Shown in pieces: positions 34,378-41,937 of a stretch of DNA of 64,000 nucleotides. This stretch comes from Chersky-840 sp050011815 (GTDB lineage Bacteria; Actinomycetota; Acidimicrobiia; Acidimicrobiales; UBA8190): the NCBI GenBank assembly GCA_050011815.1, contig JBEKIJ010000005.1:61312-125311 (forward strand). The letters are read 5' to 3'. Within the stretch, counting starts at the first letter, position 1; each line of letters begins with the position of its first letter. The position numbers and the translations under genes were made by a program. The notes under the pieces were generated by a model. The model was given only the letters and a program-made list of their open reading frames with translations, was not told where the DNA came from and did no database searches.

Positions 34378-34851
34378 TCACGGCTCCGGGGGGTGAACAG
34401 GATCAGATCCTGTGGCGCCGGCGTCGGATGCGGCTGTGCGCAGGGGGAACCGGCGCCCGGTGACCACGTCCAGGCGAACCACGAACACCATGTCGCCGGG
34501 CTCGGGCACCAGCGGTTTCGGAGCGAACTCGGCGATCGCCTGGAGCTCGGACTCCTCCACCGGCGTCGCCAGACCACGCACGAGCACGCTCCACGCCTTG
34601 TGGGCATCGCGGTCCACATCATCGACCTCGAAGGCGACGAGCGAACCGGAAATGATGTCTACCAAATGGCCAGATCCGAGACGTATGACGACGTGGCGGT
34701 CGTGATAGGTGAAATTCACAGGTTGGATGATCGGCGCCTGCGCGGTCGAAATACCCAACCGTCCGGTCGATCCCTTCTTCGCCGCCGTGGCAAGCAGCCG
34801 AAGGCACTCGCCCAGGGGGAGCAATTCTGATCCACGTTCATCTGTCCACAT
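34378..34851 (-). CDS. PNPOx-like (FMN split-barrel) protein, third copy
   Basis: A 157-residue relative of the two other copies. LGECLRLLATAAKKGSTGRL, APIIQPVNFTYHDRHVVIRL and AHKAWSVLVRGLATPVEE are the barrel strands and the conserved WSVLVRG motif. The C-terminus is extended by a short low-complexity tail. It stands upstream of the second copy in a tandem arrangement, but with about 200 bases between them, and it has its own strong dormancy-type box 36-49 bases before the start. Confidence 0.85.
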   Translation of the reverse strand: MWTDERGSELLPLGECLRLLATAAKKGSTGRLGISTAQAPIIQPVNFTYHDRHVVIRLGSGHLVDIISGSLVAFEVDDVDRDAHKAWSVLVRGLATPVEESELQAIAEFAPKPLVPEPGDMVFVVRLDVVTGRRFPLRTAASDAGATGSDPVHPPEP

Positions 34852-34886
34852 AGAAAAAGCGTCTCACCTCCCACCCGATGTACCCA

Positions 34887-34900
34887 GGGTCTTTGGTCCC
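34887..34900. promoter_or_regulatory. Dormancy (DevR-type) box upstream of third PNPOx gene
   Basis: GGGTCTTTGGTCCC, read on the minus strand GGGACCAAAGACCC, has perfect GGGAC/GACCC arms and lies 36-49 bases before the start, the classic position for DevR activation. Confidence 0.6.
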
Positions 34901-35006
34901 TCCTGGCCTCGGTTCTTTGACTCGTGCCATCTTCCCGTCCGGCCGTGCAATGTTCCCACTCCGTCAAGCTGCAACCCGTTCATGGCCCCGGCGGGTCCGG
35001 TGCTCG

Positions 35007-35801
35007 TCATGGCTCGGGTGCCAAGTCGAGAATCTCCTCGAGATCTTTCACCACCAGGTCCGCACCCATCTCCGTCAGTGTGGCGGCGCTCGCGCTTCGG
35101 GCGACCCCGATGACCAGCCCGAAGTGCCCAGCGTGACCGGCAGAGACCCCCGCAGGCGCATCCTCGATGACCGCGGCCCGGGCGGGCTCCACTCCGAGGA
35201 GCGACGCGGCGTGGAGAAAGGTATCGGGGAACGGCTTCCCTCTCAGGTGCGATTGCCGAGCGATCCGTCCGTCGACGATGACGTCGAAGAGTTGGGTGAT
35301 ATGGGTCGCCTCGAGCACAGCGATGCAGTTCTCACTGGCGGACACGACGGCAATGCGTCGGCGGGCTGCTCGGAGTCGCTTCACCAGTGCCACCGATCCG
35401 GGGAACACCGTGACCTCCCCGGCCAGGCGCTCGAGCACGAGTGCGTTCTTCCGGTTCCCCACGCCCCAGACCGTCTCCCTGTCGGGTGAGTCGCTCGGGC
35501 GGCCTTCTGCAAGAGTGAGCCCCCGCGAGGAGAGGAAGTCCCGGATACCGTCGGAGCGGGGCTTGCCGTCAACGTAACGCTCGTAGTCGTCGACCTGGTC
35601 GAAGGCCCGGAATGTTCCGCTCTCGTCTTCGAAGTGCCTCGCCAGGACCTCGTCGAAGGCTGTCTTCCAGGCCGCGGCGTGCACGCGAGCGGTATCGGTC
35701 AGAACACCGTCGAGGTCGAAGAGCCACGCGTCGATATCGGCAAGAGCGCGCTTGAGGTCGTCCGGACGGGCCATCGGGTGGGGGGAGCCGTTGTCGGTCA
35801 T
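35007..35801 (-). CDS. HAD hydrolase, beta-phosphoglucomutase-like
   Basis: A 264-residue HAD protein. Motif I is AWLFDLDGVLTDTARVHAAAW (the nucleophile and general-acid Asp pair DLDGV). Motif II is VVSASENC, motif III is in GKPFPDTFLHAA, and motif IV is AAVIEDAPAGVSAG. The cap has KPRSDGIRDFLSSRG, typical of beta-phosphoglucomutases, which interconvert beta-glucose 1- and 6-phosphate. Together with the trehalose-type glycosyltransferase this suggests trehalose or maltose turnover. It follows a GbsR/MarR regulator gene by 25 bases and is probably co-transcribed with it. Confidence 0.85.
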   Translation of the reverse strand: MTDNGSPHPMARPDDLKRALADIDAWLFDLDGVLTDTARVHAAAWKTAFDEVLARHFEDESGTFRAFDQVDDYERYVDGKPRSDGIRDFLSSRGLTLAEGRPSDSPDRETVWGVGNRKNALVLERLAGEVTVFPGSVALVKRLRAARRRIAVVSASENCIAVLEATHITQLFDVIVDGRIARQSHLRGKPFPDTFLHAASLLGVEPARAAVIEDAPAGVSAGHAGHFGLVIGVARSASAATLTEMGADLVVKDLEEILDLAPEP

Positions 35802-35826
35802 GGGCCGCGGCAGACGCTCGGTGTCA

Positions 35827-36300
35827 TCACGAGCCCGGTTGCTCCAGGAGCTTCGTGAACAGCTGCTCGCTTCGGGCGTAGAAGTCCCGCAGGTCCTGTA
35901 AGCGGCTGTCGGCGAGGTCCCCGGCGGCGGCCATGGCTCGATCGGCGATACGTCGGATCTCCCCGAGGACCCGCAGGCGCCCGGCCAGGAAACCTCGCCA
36001 CCCGTCGGGCCCGATCCGGTAGTAGACGTGGCGATCGCCAGGGAAGGTCAGCCGCTCGGCAAGCCCGCCGCGCACCAGATCGTTCATTCCGGTGCTGACC
36101 GACCCCGCCGAGAGCCGAAGGCCCGCTTGGATCTGTTGAGCAGACTGGTACGGAGGGTCGCACACCACAAGCCAGCCGAGCAGCCGGGTCATGGTGCGCG
36201 GCAGCCCGATCTCCTCCCCGATGACCCCGAACTGCTCGACGAAGACGGCGGACCATTCGGCTGATTCCGCCACCGCTCGAGCCGGCGACATGCTGCTCAT
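35827..36300 (-). CDS. GbsR/MarR-family transcriptional regulator
   Basis: A 157-residue winged-helix protein. LPRTMTRLLGWLVVCDPPYQ, AQQIQAGLRLSAGSVSTGMN and ERLTFPGDRHVYYRIGPDGW match the GbsR-like MarR subfamily; the second block is the recognition region. The C-terminal half is helical and probably dimerises. It is divergent from a DHA2 exporter gene, the usual arrangement for a local repressor. A GTTTCA-N8-TGAAAC dyad lies in the shared intergenic region. Confidence 0.85.
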   Translation of the reverse strand: MSSMSPARAVAESAEWSAVFVEQFGVIGEEIGLPRTMTRLLGWLVVCDPPYQSAQQIQAGLRLSAGSVSTGMNDLVRGGLAERLTFPGDRHVYYRIGPDGWRGFLAGRLRVLGEIRRIADRAMAAAGDLADSRLQDLRDFYARSEQLFTKLLEQPGS

Positions 36301-36439
36301 GGGTCCATCAGGTCACGACGGCACAGCCGCACCCCGCCGAGCCCGGCAGCTGCCACGCCGGTCCCGTCCACGTTGCCGTGTCGTGTGGAGCGGCCCTCGG
36401 TTCGGATTGCCGGTTTGCCCACGGATCTGCCCTCTTGTT

Positions 36440-36459
36440 GTTTCAGAACATCATGAAAC
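36440..36459. promoter_or_regulatory. Dyad operator candidate between GbsR/MarR and DHA2 exporter genes
   Basis: GTTTCA and TGAAAC are separated by 8 bases, a typical size for a winged-helix or TetR dimer site. It is the most AT-rich spot of this intergenic region. Confidence 0.45.
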
Positions 36460-36478
36460 CTGGCGGTGGCCGGAGGTA

Positions 36479-36492
36479 GGGGCAAAGGTCCT
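36479..36492. promoter_or_regulatory. Dormancy (DevR-type) box between GbsR/MarR and DHA2 exporter genes
   Basis: GGGGCAAAGGTCCT is base-for-base identical to the site at 19592. It is 179 bases from the regulator start and 221 from the exporter start, so the true transcript start must be upstream of my gene start if it serves either. Confidence 0.5.
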
Positions 36493-36712
36493 GTTCACGA
36501 GCTGTTGGCTCCAGGAGCAGGCCGTCGACACCCGGCACGAGACGCCTGGCTCCCCCCGCTCTCGGTGGCTGAGCATTCTCGGAGCGCACAGACCATACGT
36601 CCGCCGACAAAACGCCACGGCCCGGGGCCGCAAAGATGCCCTTCGCCTCTGGTGCCCGCACGCCCCTTTGGGCTCAAGTGCAGGTGTGGATCTCTTGGCG
36701 CGGCCGGCGGCG

Positions 36713-38257
36713 ATGCCGCGCCGGGAGCAAAGTACTCACCGGTTGTCCGTATTGGTCGTGGTGTGTGTCTCGGCACTGATCGTCAATGTGGACAACACCA
36801 TTCTCAACGTCGCCCTCCCGACTCTGGTCCGAGATCTGCATGCCACCTCCAGCGAGCTGCAATGGATCGTGGACTCCTACGCCATGGTCTTCGCAGGTCT
36901 GTTGCTCGTCGGTGGCAGTCTCGCTGATCGGTACGGGCGCAAGCGGTTCTTTTTGGCGGGAATGACCGTCTTCGCTGCCGGATCCATCGGCGCCGGATTC
37001 TCAGGTTCCGTGCACCTGCTGATCGCATTTCGAGCCGTCATGGGTGTCGGGGCCGCGCTCACGATCCCCTCGTCGTTGTCGATCATCAACGACATCTTCC
37101 GGGATCCGGCGCAGCGTGGTCGGGCCATCGGTGCCTGGGCGGGGACCATCGGACTCGGAATCGCAATCGGGCCGATCGCCGGTGGCCTGCTCCTGGCGCG
37201 TTTCTGGTGGGGTTCGATCTTCCTCGTCAACGTCCCGATCGTGGTTGCCGGTCTGGTCGGAGCCATGGTGCTCGTGCCGGACTCGAAAAACCCCACTGCC
37301 ACCCGCCCCGATCCCGTCGGTGCGGCGCTTTCGATCGCCGGCCTGGGAATGCTGCTCTGGGCGATCATCGAGGCTCCGACCCGGGGCTGGGCCTCAGCCG
37401 GGGTGGTCGGAGTCGGGGTGGCCGGACTTGCCGTCCTCGGCGGGTTCGTCGCTTGGGAGGCGCACTGCCGCCATCCCATGCTGGAACTGACGTTCTTCTC
37501 TGATCACCGGTTCTCCATAGCGGCAGCCGGTGAATGCCTCGGGGTCTTCGGATTGATGGGAGCCCTGTTCCTGCAGACACAGTTCCTGCAATTCGACCTC
37601 GGATTGTCACCCCTCCAGGCCGGCCTACGCATCCTCCCGATGGCAGCGGTTCTCGTTGTGAGCGCACCGCTGTCTCCGATTCTCGCCCGATACATCGGGA
37701 TCAAATTCACGGTCGCCGGCGGTCTTGTGGCGGTTGCCGGGGGGCTGTGGCAGATCTCCGCGGCATCGATGCCCGCCACGACCTACGGGGATGTCGTGCC
37801 GGGCCTCCTGCTGATCGGGTTGGGGGCCGGTCTTCTGTTGCCGACAGCCACGAACTCCGTCGTGAGCTCGGTCCCCCGGGGGGACTCTGGGATTGGTTCG
37901 GCGACCAACGCCGTGGCCCTTCAGGTCGGTGGCGCACTCGGAGTCGCGGTTGTCGGAAGCTCGATGGCGACGCGCTACCAGGACCACATGACGACCGCTC
38001 TCGCAGGCCGCCACGTCCCCATCGCTGCCGTCCACGACATTCTCGGCTCTCTCGGCGGGGCCCTCGCCGTGGCGAATGTGGCCGGTGGTGCCACGGGCGC
38101 ACTCTTGGCCCGCGCGGCGCGCGTTGCCTTCATGAGTGGGCTGGAGCTCTCGCTCGGCATCGGAGCTCTCGTCGCCGTCGGGGGCGCCGTCCTCGTGCTC
38201 GCCTTTCTCCCGCTCCGGGCACCCCGACCAACCGGCGATCCCGGCCCTGAGCCTTGA
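36713..38257 (+). CDS. MFS drug exporter, DHA2 (EmrB/QacA) family, 14 TM
   Basis: A 514-residue exporter. The first helix holds NVDNTILNVALPTLVRDLHA, the DHA2 motif with an acidic residue in TM1. SLADRYGRKRFFLAG is motif A, and GAWAGTIGLGIAIGPIAGG is motif C of antiporters. It should expel hydrophobic compounds by proton antiport. The ATG of MPRREQSTHRL was chosen; a GTG 27 bases upstream is also possible. It is divergent from the GbsR/MarR gene, which may control it. Just after its stop a 14-bp palindrome, GCGGGCATGCCCGC (38265-38278 or one base either side), may act in termination. Confidence 0.88.
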   Translation: MPRREQSTHRLSVLVVVCVSALIVNVDNTILNVALPTLVRDLHATSSELQWIVDSYAMVFAGLLLVGGSLADRYGRKRFFLAGMTVFAAGSIGAGFSGSVHLLIAFRAVMGVGAALTIPSSLSIINDIFRDPAQRGRAIGAWAGTIGLGIAIGPIAGGLLLARFWWGSIFLVNVPIVVAGLVGAMVLVPDSKNPTATRPDPVGAALSIAGLGMLLWAIIEAPTRGWASAGVVGVGVAGLAVLGGFVAWEAHCRHPMLELTFFSDHRFSIAAAGECLGVFGLMGALFLQTQFLQFDLGLSPLQAGLRILPMAAVLVVSAPLSPILARYIGIKFTVAGGLVAVAGGLWQISAASMPATTYGDVVPGLLLIGLGAGLLLPTATNSVVSSVPRGDSGIGSATNAVALQVGGALGVAVVGSSMATRYQDHMTTALAGRHVPIAAVHDILGSLGGALAVANVAGGATGALLARAARVAFMSGLELSLGIGALVAVGGAVLVLAFLPLRAPRPTGDPGPEP

Positions 38258-38342
38258 CGGCTTGCGGGCATGCCCGCCCGTTGGCTGCGGAAGGCCTAAG
38301 GCAACGCCACTCCCACTCGGAGCTCCGCCGCCACCGCATTTA

Positions 38343-38356
38343 AGGACTTTCGACCC
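38343..38356. promoter_or_regulatory. Dormancy (DevR-type) box upstream of orphan membrane sensor
   Basis: AGGACTTTCGACCC matches 13 of 14 positions and lies 37-50 bases before the GTG start. Confidence 0.6.
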
Positions 38357-38392
38357 TGATCCGGAGGGGTCTCACCTGCCGATTCAGATGCA

Positions 38393-39472
38393 GTGGCACG
38401 CCTAGACGTTCGCTCACCCACGGTTGCTCGACAGAGACGGGCGTTCGTCGTCGGGGCGGTACTGGCCGGGTTGATGACCCTCGTCTTCTTGCTGTGGATC
38501 GTCCTCCGCATCGACGGTGCTCGTGCCACAGACGGCGTCGACGACATCGGCGAGCTCATTGCGGCGTTGTGTGCCGCCCTGATCTGTGGTGGAGCCTCGA
38601 AACGAGTCTCGGTGGGCCGGACAAGTTGGGCGCTCCTGGCGGCGTCGAGCTTTGCGTGGGCGGTCGGAGAAGCGCTGTGGAGCTACTACGACCTCGTCAA
38701 GGGGGTCCAGGTGCCGTTCCCTTCCCTGGCCGATGCGGGCTTCCTGGCCGCCATCCCTCTGGCGTGTGCCGGGCTCCTGCTCTTCCCGAGCTCGCACCAA
38801 CGCACCGCTCACCGTGTCCAGGGCCTGCTCGACGGTTGCATCATCGCCACGGCGTTGCTCTTTGCCAGCTGGGCCACGATCCTCGGCCCTCTGTACCGCT
38901 CTCACCAGGGCAGCGTGCTCAAGCAAGTCATCTCCCTGGCCTATCCGATGAGCGATGTCGTGTTGGTCTCCTTGGTCGTGATCTTGATCGCACGGGCCGG
39001 ACGCCGGGAATGGATCAGTTTGGGCCTGGTCATGACCGGTGTGGTCGCCTTCGCCGTCGCCGATAGCTCCTTTGCCTATCTGACGGAGGTCAACAACTAC
39101 GGGAGTGGGAACTTTCTCGACACCGGTTGGGTCGCCGGATACCTGCTGATCGGTCTGGGGGCCCTGTGGGCGGTCACCGCGCCGTCGCGTCACGTTGCAC
39201 AGACCGAGGTCACCACGATGTCGGTGCTGGCGCCCTACCTTCCGGTTCTGGTCGTGCTGGCCGTGACATCGGTCCAGCTGCTGCGTGGGCGCCACGTCGA
39301 GCCCGTCGCCTGGGTCATGGCCTTCGTGCTCGTGGTCCTGGTCCTCGGCCGCGAGTTCCTGCGGTTGTGGGGTCAAGCGAAGGATCCGAACAGACACGAC
39401 TACTTCATCGCGCCGACCGGCGGTGCTCTGGCACATGACGCCGACGCCGACGCCACGCTCCTGGGTCGATGA
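38393..39472 (+). CDS. Polytopic membrane protein resembling the sensor half of GGDEF/EAL proteins
   Basis: A 359-residue protein with about nine hydrophobic segments, such as AFVVGAVLAGLMTLVFLLW and VLVVLAVTSVQLL. The stretch SFAWAVGEALWSYYDLVKGV resembles membrane input domains found in front of GGDEF-EAL modules in actinobacteria. No GGDEF, EAL or kinase domain follows; the protein ends soon after the last helix with a polar tail. It may therefore be an orphan sensor or a truncated one. The GTG start follows a dormancy-type box closely. A small TM protein gene overlaps its stop by ATGA. Confidence 0.7.
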   Translation: MARLDVRSPTVARQRRAFVVGAVLAGLMTLVFLLWIVLRIDGARATDGVDDIGELIAALCAALICGGASKRVSVGRTSWALLAASSFAWAVGEALWSYYDLVKGVQVPFPSLADAGFLAAIPLACAGLLLFPSSHQRTAHRVQGLLDGCIIATALLFASWATILGPLYRSHQGSVLKQVISLAYPMSDVVLVSLVVILIARAGRREWISLGLVMTGVVAFAVADSSFAYLTEVNNYGSGNFLDTGWVAGYLLIGLGALWAVTAPSRHVAQTEVTTMSVLAPYLPVLVVLAVTSVQLLRGRHVEPVAWVMAFVLVVLVLGREFLRLWGQAKDPNRHDYFIAPTGGALAHDADADATLLGR

Positions 39473-39702
39473 CTGTGACGAATGGATATCCTCCCCCGTC
39501 GGGATCGGGCTCCTCGTCGGTGCGTGTTTCCCCACCGTTCGCCCAGAGCTTCCCGACAAGACGTCTCACGGGCTCCTCACGACCCGTCCGTAGCGTGAGC
39601 GGACGACGATTGTCGGCGTGGATCGTCCGCACGATCATGGTCGCGACGACGGTGTTCGCAATTCTTGACCTCTCCCTCCTCGTGTCGTCCGTCCATCACT
39701 GA
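39469..39702 (+). CDS. Small single-TM protein, 77 residues
   Basis: The ATG overlaps the stop of the membrane sensor gene as ATGA, implying translational coupling. The first 45 residues are Ser/Pro/Arg-rich. The end (SAWIVRTIMVATTVFAILDL) is one TM segment. I recognise no family. The coupling and the C-terminal helix support it, while the low-complexity front half weakens it. Confidence 0.45.
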   Translation: MTVTNGYPPPSGSGSSSVRVSPPFAQSFPTRRLTGSSRPVRSVSGRRLSAWIVRTIMVATTVFAILDLSLLVSSVHH

Positions 39703-39820
39703 TCCAGGTCTGGGCCGGCCTGGCAAAGGGGCGGGACCGTCGAGGTGCGCTCGACCCGTGGCGCCATTGCTCAGTCCGGTCGATCTCGTCAGGAGATGTC
39801 TTCGACCTGGTACCGCCTCG

Positions 39821-41578
39821 TCACGACCTGAAACCCCGAGAGTCCGTATCGTGCAACTCGAAGATGCCCTGGGATTCGCCGCCAAGCCTTCCACTCGGAG
39901 GTGCTTGGCTCGTCTCCACATCGACTCCAAGTCGATCGGGAACAGCCATCCGCATCTCGGAGTGGAAGACAACGACACAATCCTTGCCACGCGCCTTGGC
40001 CTCGTAGAGCGCGACATCAGCGTCACGGAGAAGTTCACTTGCACCACGGCGCGGGCCCAGTGCCACCCCGATGCTGGCACTGATGCTCAATGGGCCGACC
40101 CTGCCGGCTTCGAGAGTGAATGGTCGGGAGAATGAAGCCAGGAGCTTGTCGGCAACAAGTTCAGGACCCACTCCCCCGATTTCGCCTTCCACCAGGACAA
40201 CGAACTCATCGCCTCCCAAGCGGCCCACGCTGTCGCTGGCCCGTAGCGCTCCTGACAAGCGGCTACCGACGGCTCTGAGGAGCTCGTCTCCGGCCTCGTG
40301 GCCGAACGTGTCGTTGACGTTCTTGAAGTTATCGAGGTCGATGAAGAGGGCGCCGATCAAGAGAGGTTGGCGGGTAGCGCGCTGGATCATCTGTTCGGCA
40401 CGGTCGAGGACGAGCGCCCGGTTGGGCAGATCGGTAAGCGGGTCAAAGAGCGCTTGGTGTCGGAGTTGGCCTGTGCGCTCCTCCACCAACCGTAGGGCCA
40501 CGTTCCGAGACCGCGTCAACAGTGTGAGGAGCAGGAAGAGGAGGAGGGTCATACCCGCGCCCAGGACTCCTACTCCGAGGGCTTGGGCCGCCGCGGTGGA
40601 CCGGGCGGAGCCGACCACTTTCACGACCCATGACCCGCCGGCGTTGAAGTGGAGGGTGTGCGTGTACAAGGCACCGCTGGGCTTCCTGCCCGACGTGGCA
40701 ATCGGGGTGCTCCCGGAGTTCGGCTCGTCGAAGAGAATGCTTATCGACAGTTTCCCGTCGGCTTCGCTCCCAAGAAGGGCGTTGCCACTGAAGGTGGCGA
40801 CGATCCATCCCCGAAGGCCTGCCCGCCGGGCCGAGACTGATGCTGGTGTCCCCTCGCTCGTGTAGACGGGTGAGAAGAGAACGAAGAGGTCGGAGAGGCC
40901 ACTTAGCTTGGTGATCTTGCCGGTCGCCAATACCGTGGTCTTGCCGCTGCTGGTTGCTTCATCGAGCAGGTGGGGAATGGGATTCGGATTCCCGTCCGGC
41001 GGGATCGTGGGACTGCAGAAATCAAAGGTGGCCGGGATCACTTTGGTCGCCGACGAGGTGGCGATGCCGAACCGCTGGAGACAGTACTGCGATCGTGCAC
41101 CTGCCGGGATCACCGAGTACGGAGCTGTAACGGGCTCGTTGACGGGTGGATCGCTGACCACCGCGACGCCAAAACCCTTCAGCTCCGATGGCAAGACGCG
41201 TTGGACAAAGGCAAACCCGACTCCGCCCGGAAAGCGGGCATTGATGTCCACGGACCGATACCACAAAGCAAGCTCGTGATTGGTGAGGCCGGGGAGGGCC
41301 AGAACTCCGGCCTGCTGGGTGGCCACAAAATCAACATCTCGGCGTAATGCCGTCGACACTGCCGCCGAGACGTTGGAGGCATTGGTGGCGAAGGTTTCCT
41401 TGGCTTGGCCCTGGACGTACCCATGCCACGCAACAGCACCAGTTGCCGACAGGGTCATCCCGGCGAAGAGGACGAGAAGGACGACGACATGCCAGAAATG
41501 GGCCCATCCGACCGCAGGTGGGTCAGCGGCCGGATTGCTGGGGATCGACAAAGGCGCAGGAGGATCTCGTCGCTGCAT
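39821..41578 (-). CDS. CHASE-domain diguanylate cyclase (GGDEF), EAL missing
   Basis: A 585-residue protein. The N-terminal TM (WHVVVLLVLFAGMTLSATGA) is followed by an extracytoplasmic CHASE domain (FPGGVGFAFVQRVLP) and a second TM (LGVGVLGAGMTLLLFLLLTL). A cytoplasmic GGDEF domain follows, with FDPLTDLPNRALVLDR, FIDLDNFKNVNDTFGHEAGD and the intact active-site RLGGDEFVVL. It should make c-di-GMP from two GTP in response to an external ligand. The chain stops soon after HSEMRMAVPDRLGVDVE, which is where EAL domains usually begin, so a downstream EAL domain appears to have been lost. Confidence 0.88.
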   Translation of the reverse strand: MQRRDPPAPLSIPSNPAADPPAVGWAHFWHVVVLLVLFAGMTLSATGAVAWHGYVQGQAKETFATNASNVSAAVSTALRRDVDFVATQQAGVLALPGLTNHELALWYRSVDINARFPGGVGFAFVQRVLPSELKGFGVAVVSDPPVNEPVTAPYSVIPAGARSQYCLQRFGIATSSATKVIPATFDFCSPTIPPDGNPNPIPHLLDEATSSGKTTVLATGKITKLSGLSDLFVLFSPVYTSEGTPASVSARRAGLRGWIVATFSGNALLGSEADGKLSISILFDEPNSGSTPIATSGRKPSGALYTHTLHFNAGGSWVVKVVGSARSTAAAQALGVGVLGAGMTLLLFLLLTLLTRSRNVALRLVEERTGQLRHQALFDPLTDLPNRALVLDRAEQMIQRATRQPLLIGALFIDLDNFKNVNDTFGHEAGDELLRAVGSRLSGALRASDSVGRLGGDEFVVLVEGEIGGVGPELVADKLLASFSRPFTLEAGRVGPLSISASIGVALGPRRGASELLRDADVALYEAKARGKDCVVVFHSEMRMAVPDRLGVDVETSQAPPSGRLGGESQGIFELHDTDSRGFRS

Positions 41579-41937
41579 ACCTGGTATTCATCGACTCTTT
41601 GGGCCGAATACGTTAGGCGTGATTGGAAGAAGAGGCACCCAATTGCGCTCCCCAGGAGGCCTTCTCGGGGAGCTCGAGCCGTCGGCGTGCCTGCGGCAAC
41701 GACCATTGGGATCGAGTGAGTCCAGTCCGGCCACCGCCTCTCGGCCCTGAGCCATCTTTCGCCGGATCGTCCGCCGCCCGAATCACTCCACATCGCCAAC
41801 GATTTGGGTACCGGAACAGACGTCGGCGGACCCGCGTCGCCCTGTGTCAACCCGTCACCCTCGTCGAACGTGGAACCGGTGAGGAAGGCCCGGCCACCTC
41901 GTCGTGGAGCCCGGCGCCCTCGGAGAGGACGGGACCG
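41579..41937. other. Non-coding divergent region
   Basis: About 360 bases between the GGDEF gene and the lipoprotein gene without a convincing gene. On the minus strand TTCGGCCCAAAGAGTC, 15-30 bases before the GGDEF start, is faintly like the dormancy box but too close to the start to be persuasive. Confidence 0.4.

Noticed and set aside
39721..39740. CTGGCAAAGGGGCGGGACC as another dormancy box
   Set aside because: Shares CAAAGG but the second half is not a GTCCC-type arm, and no gene start is placed to use it.
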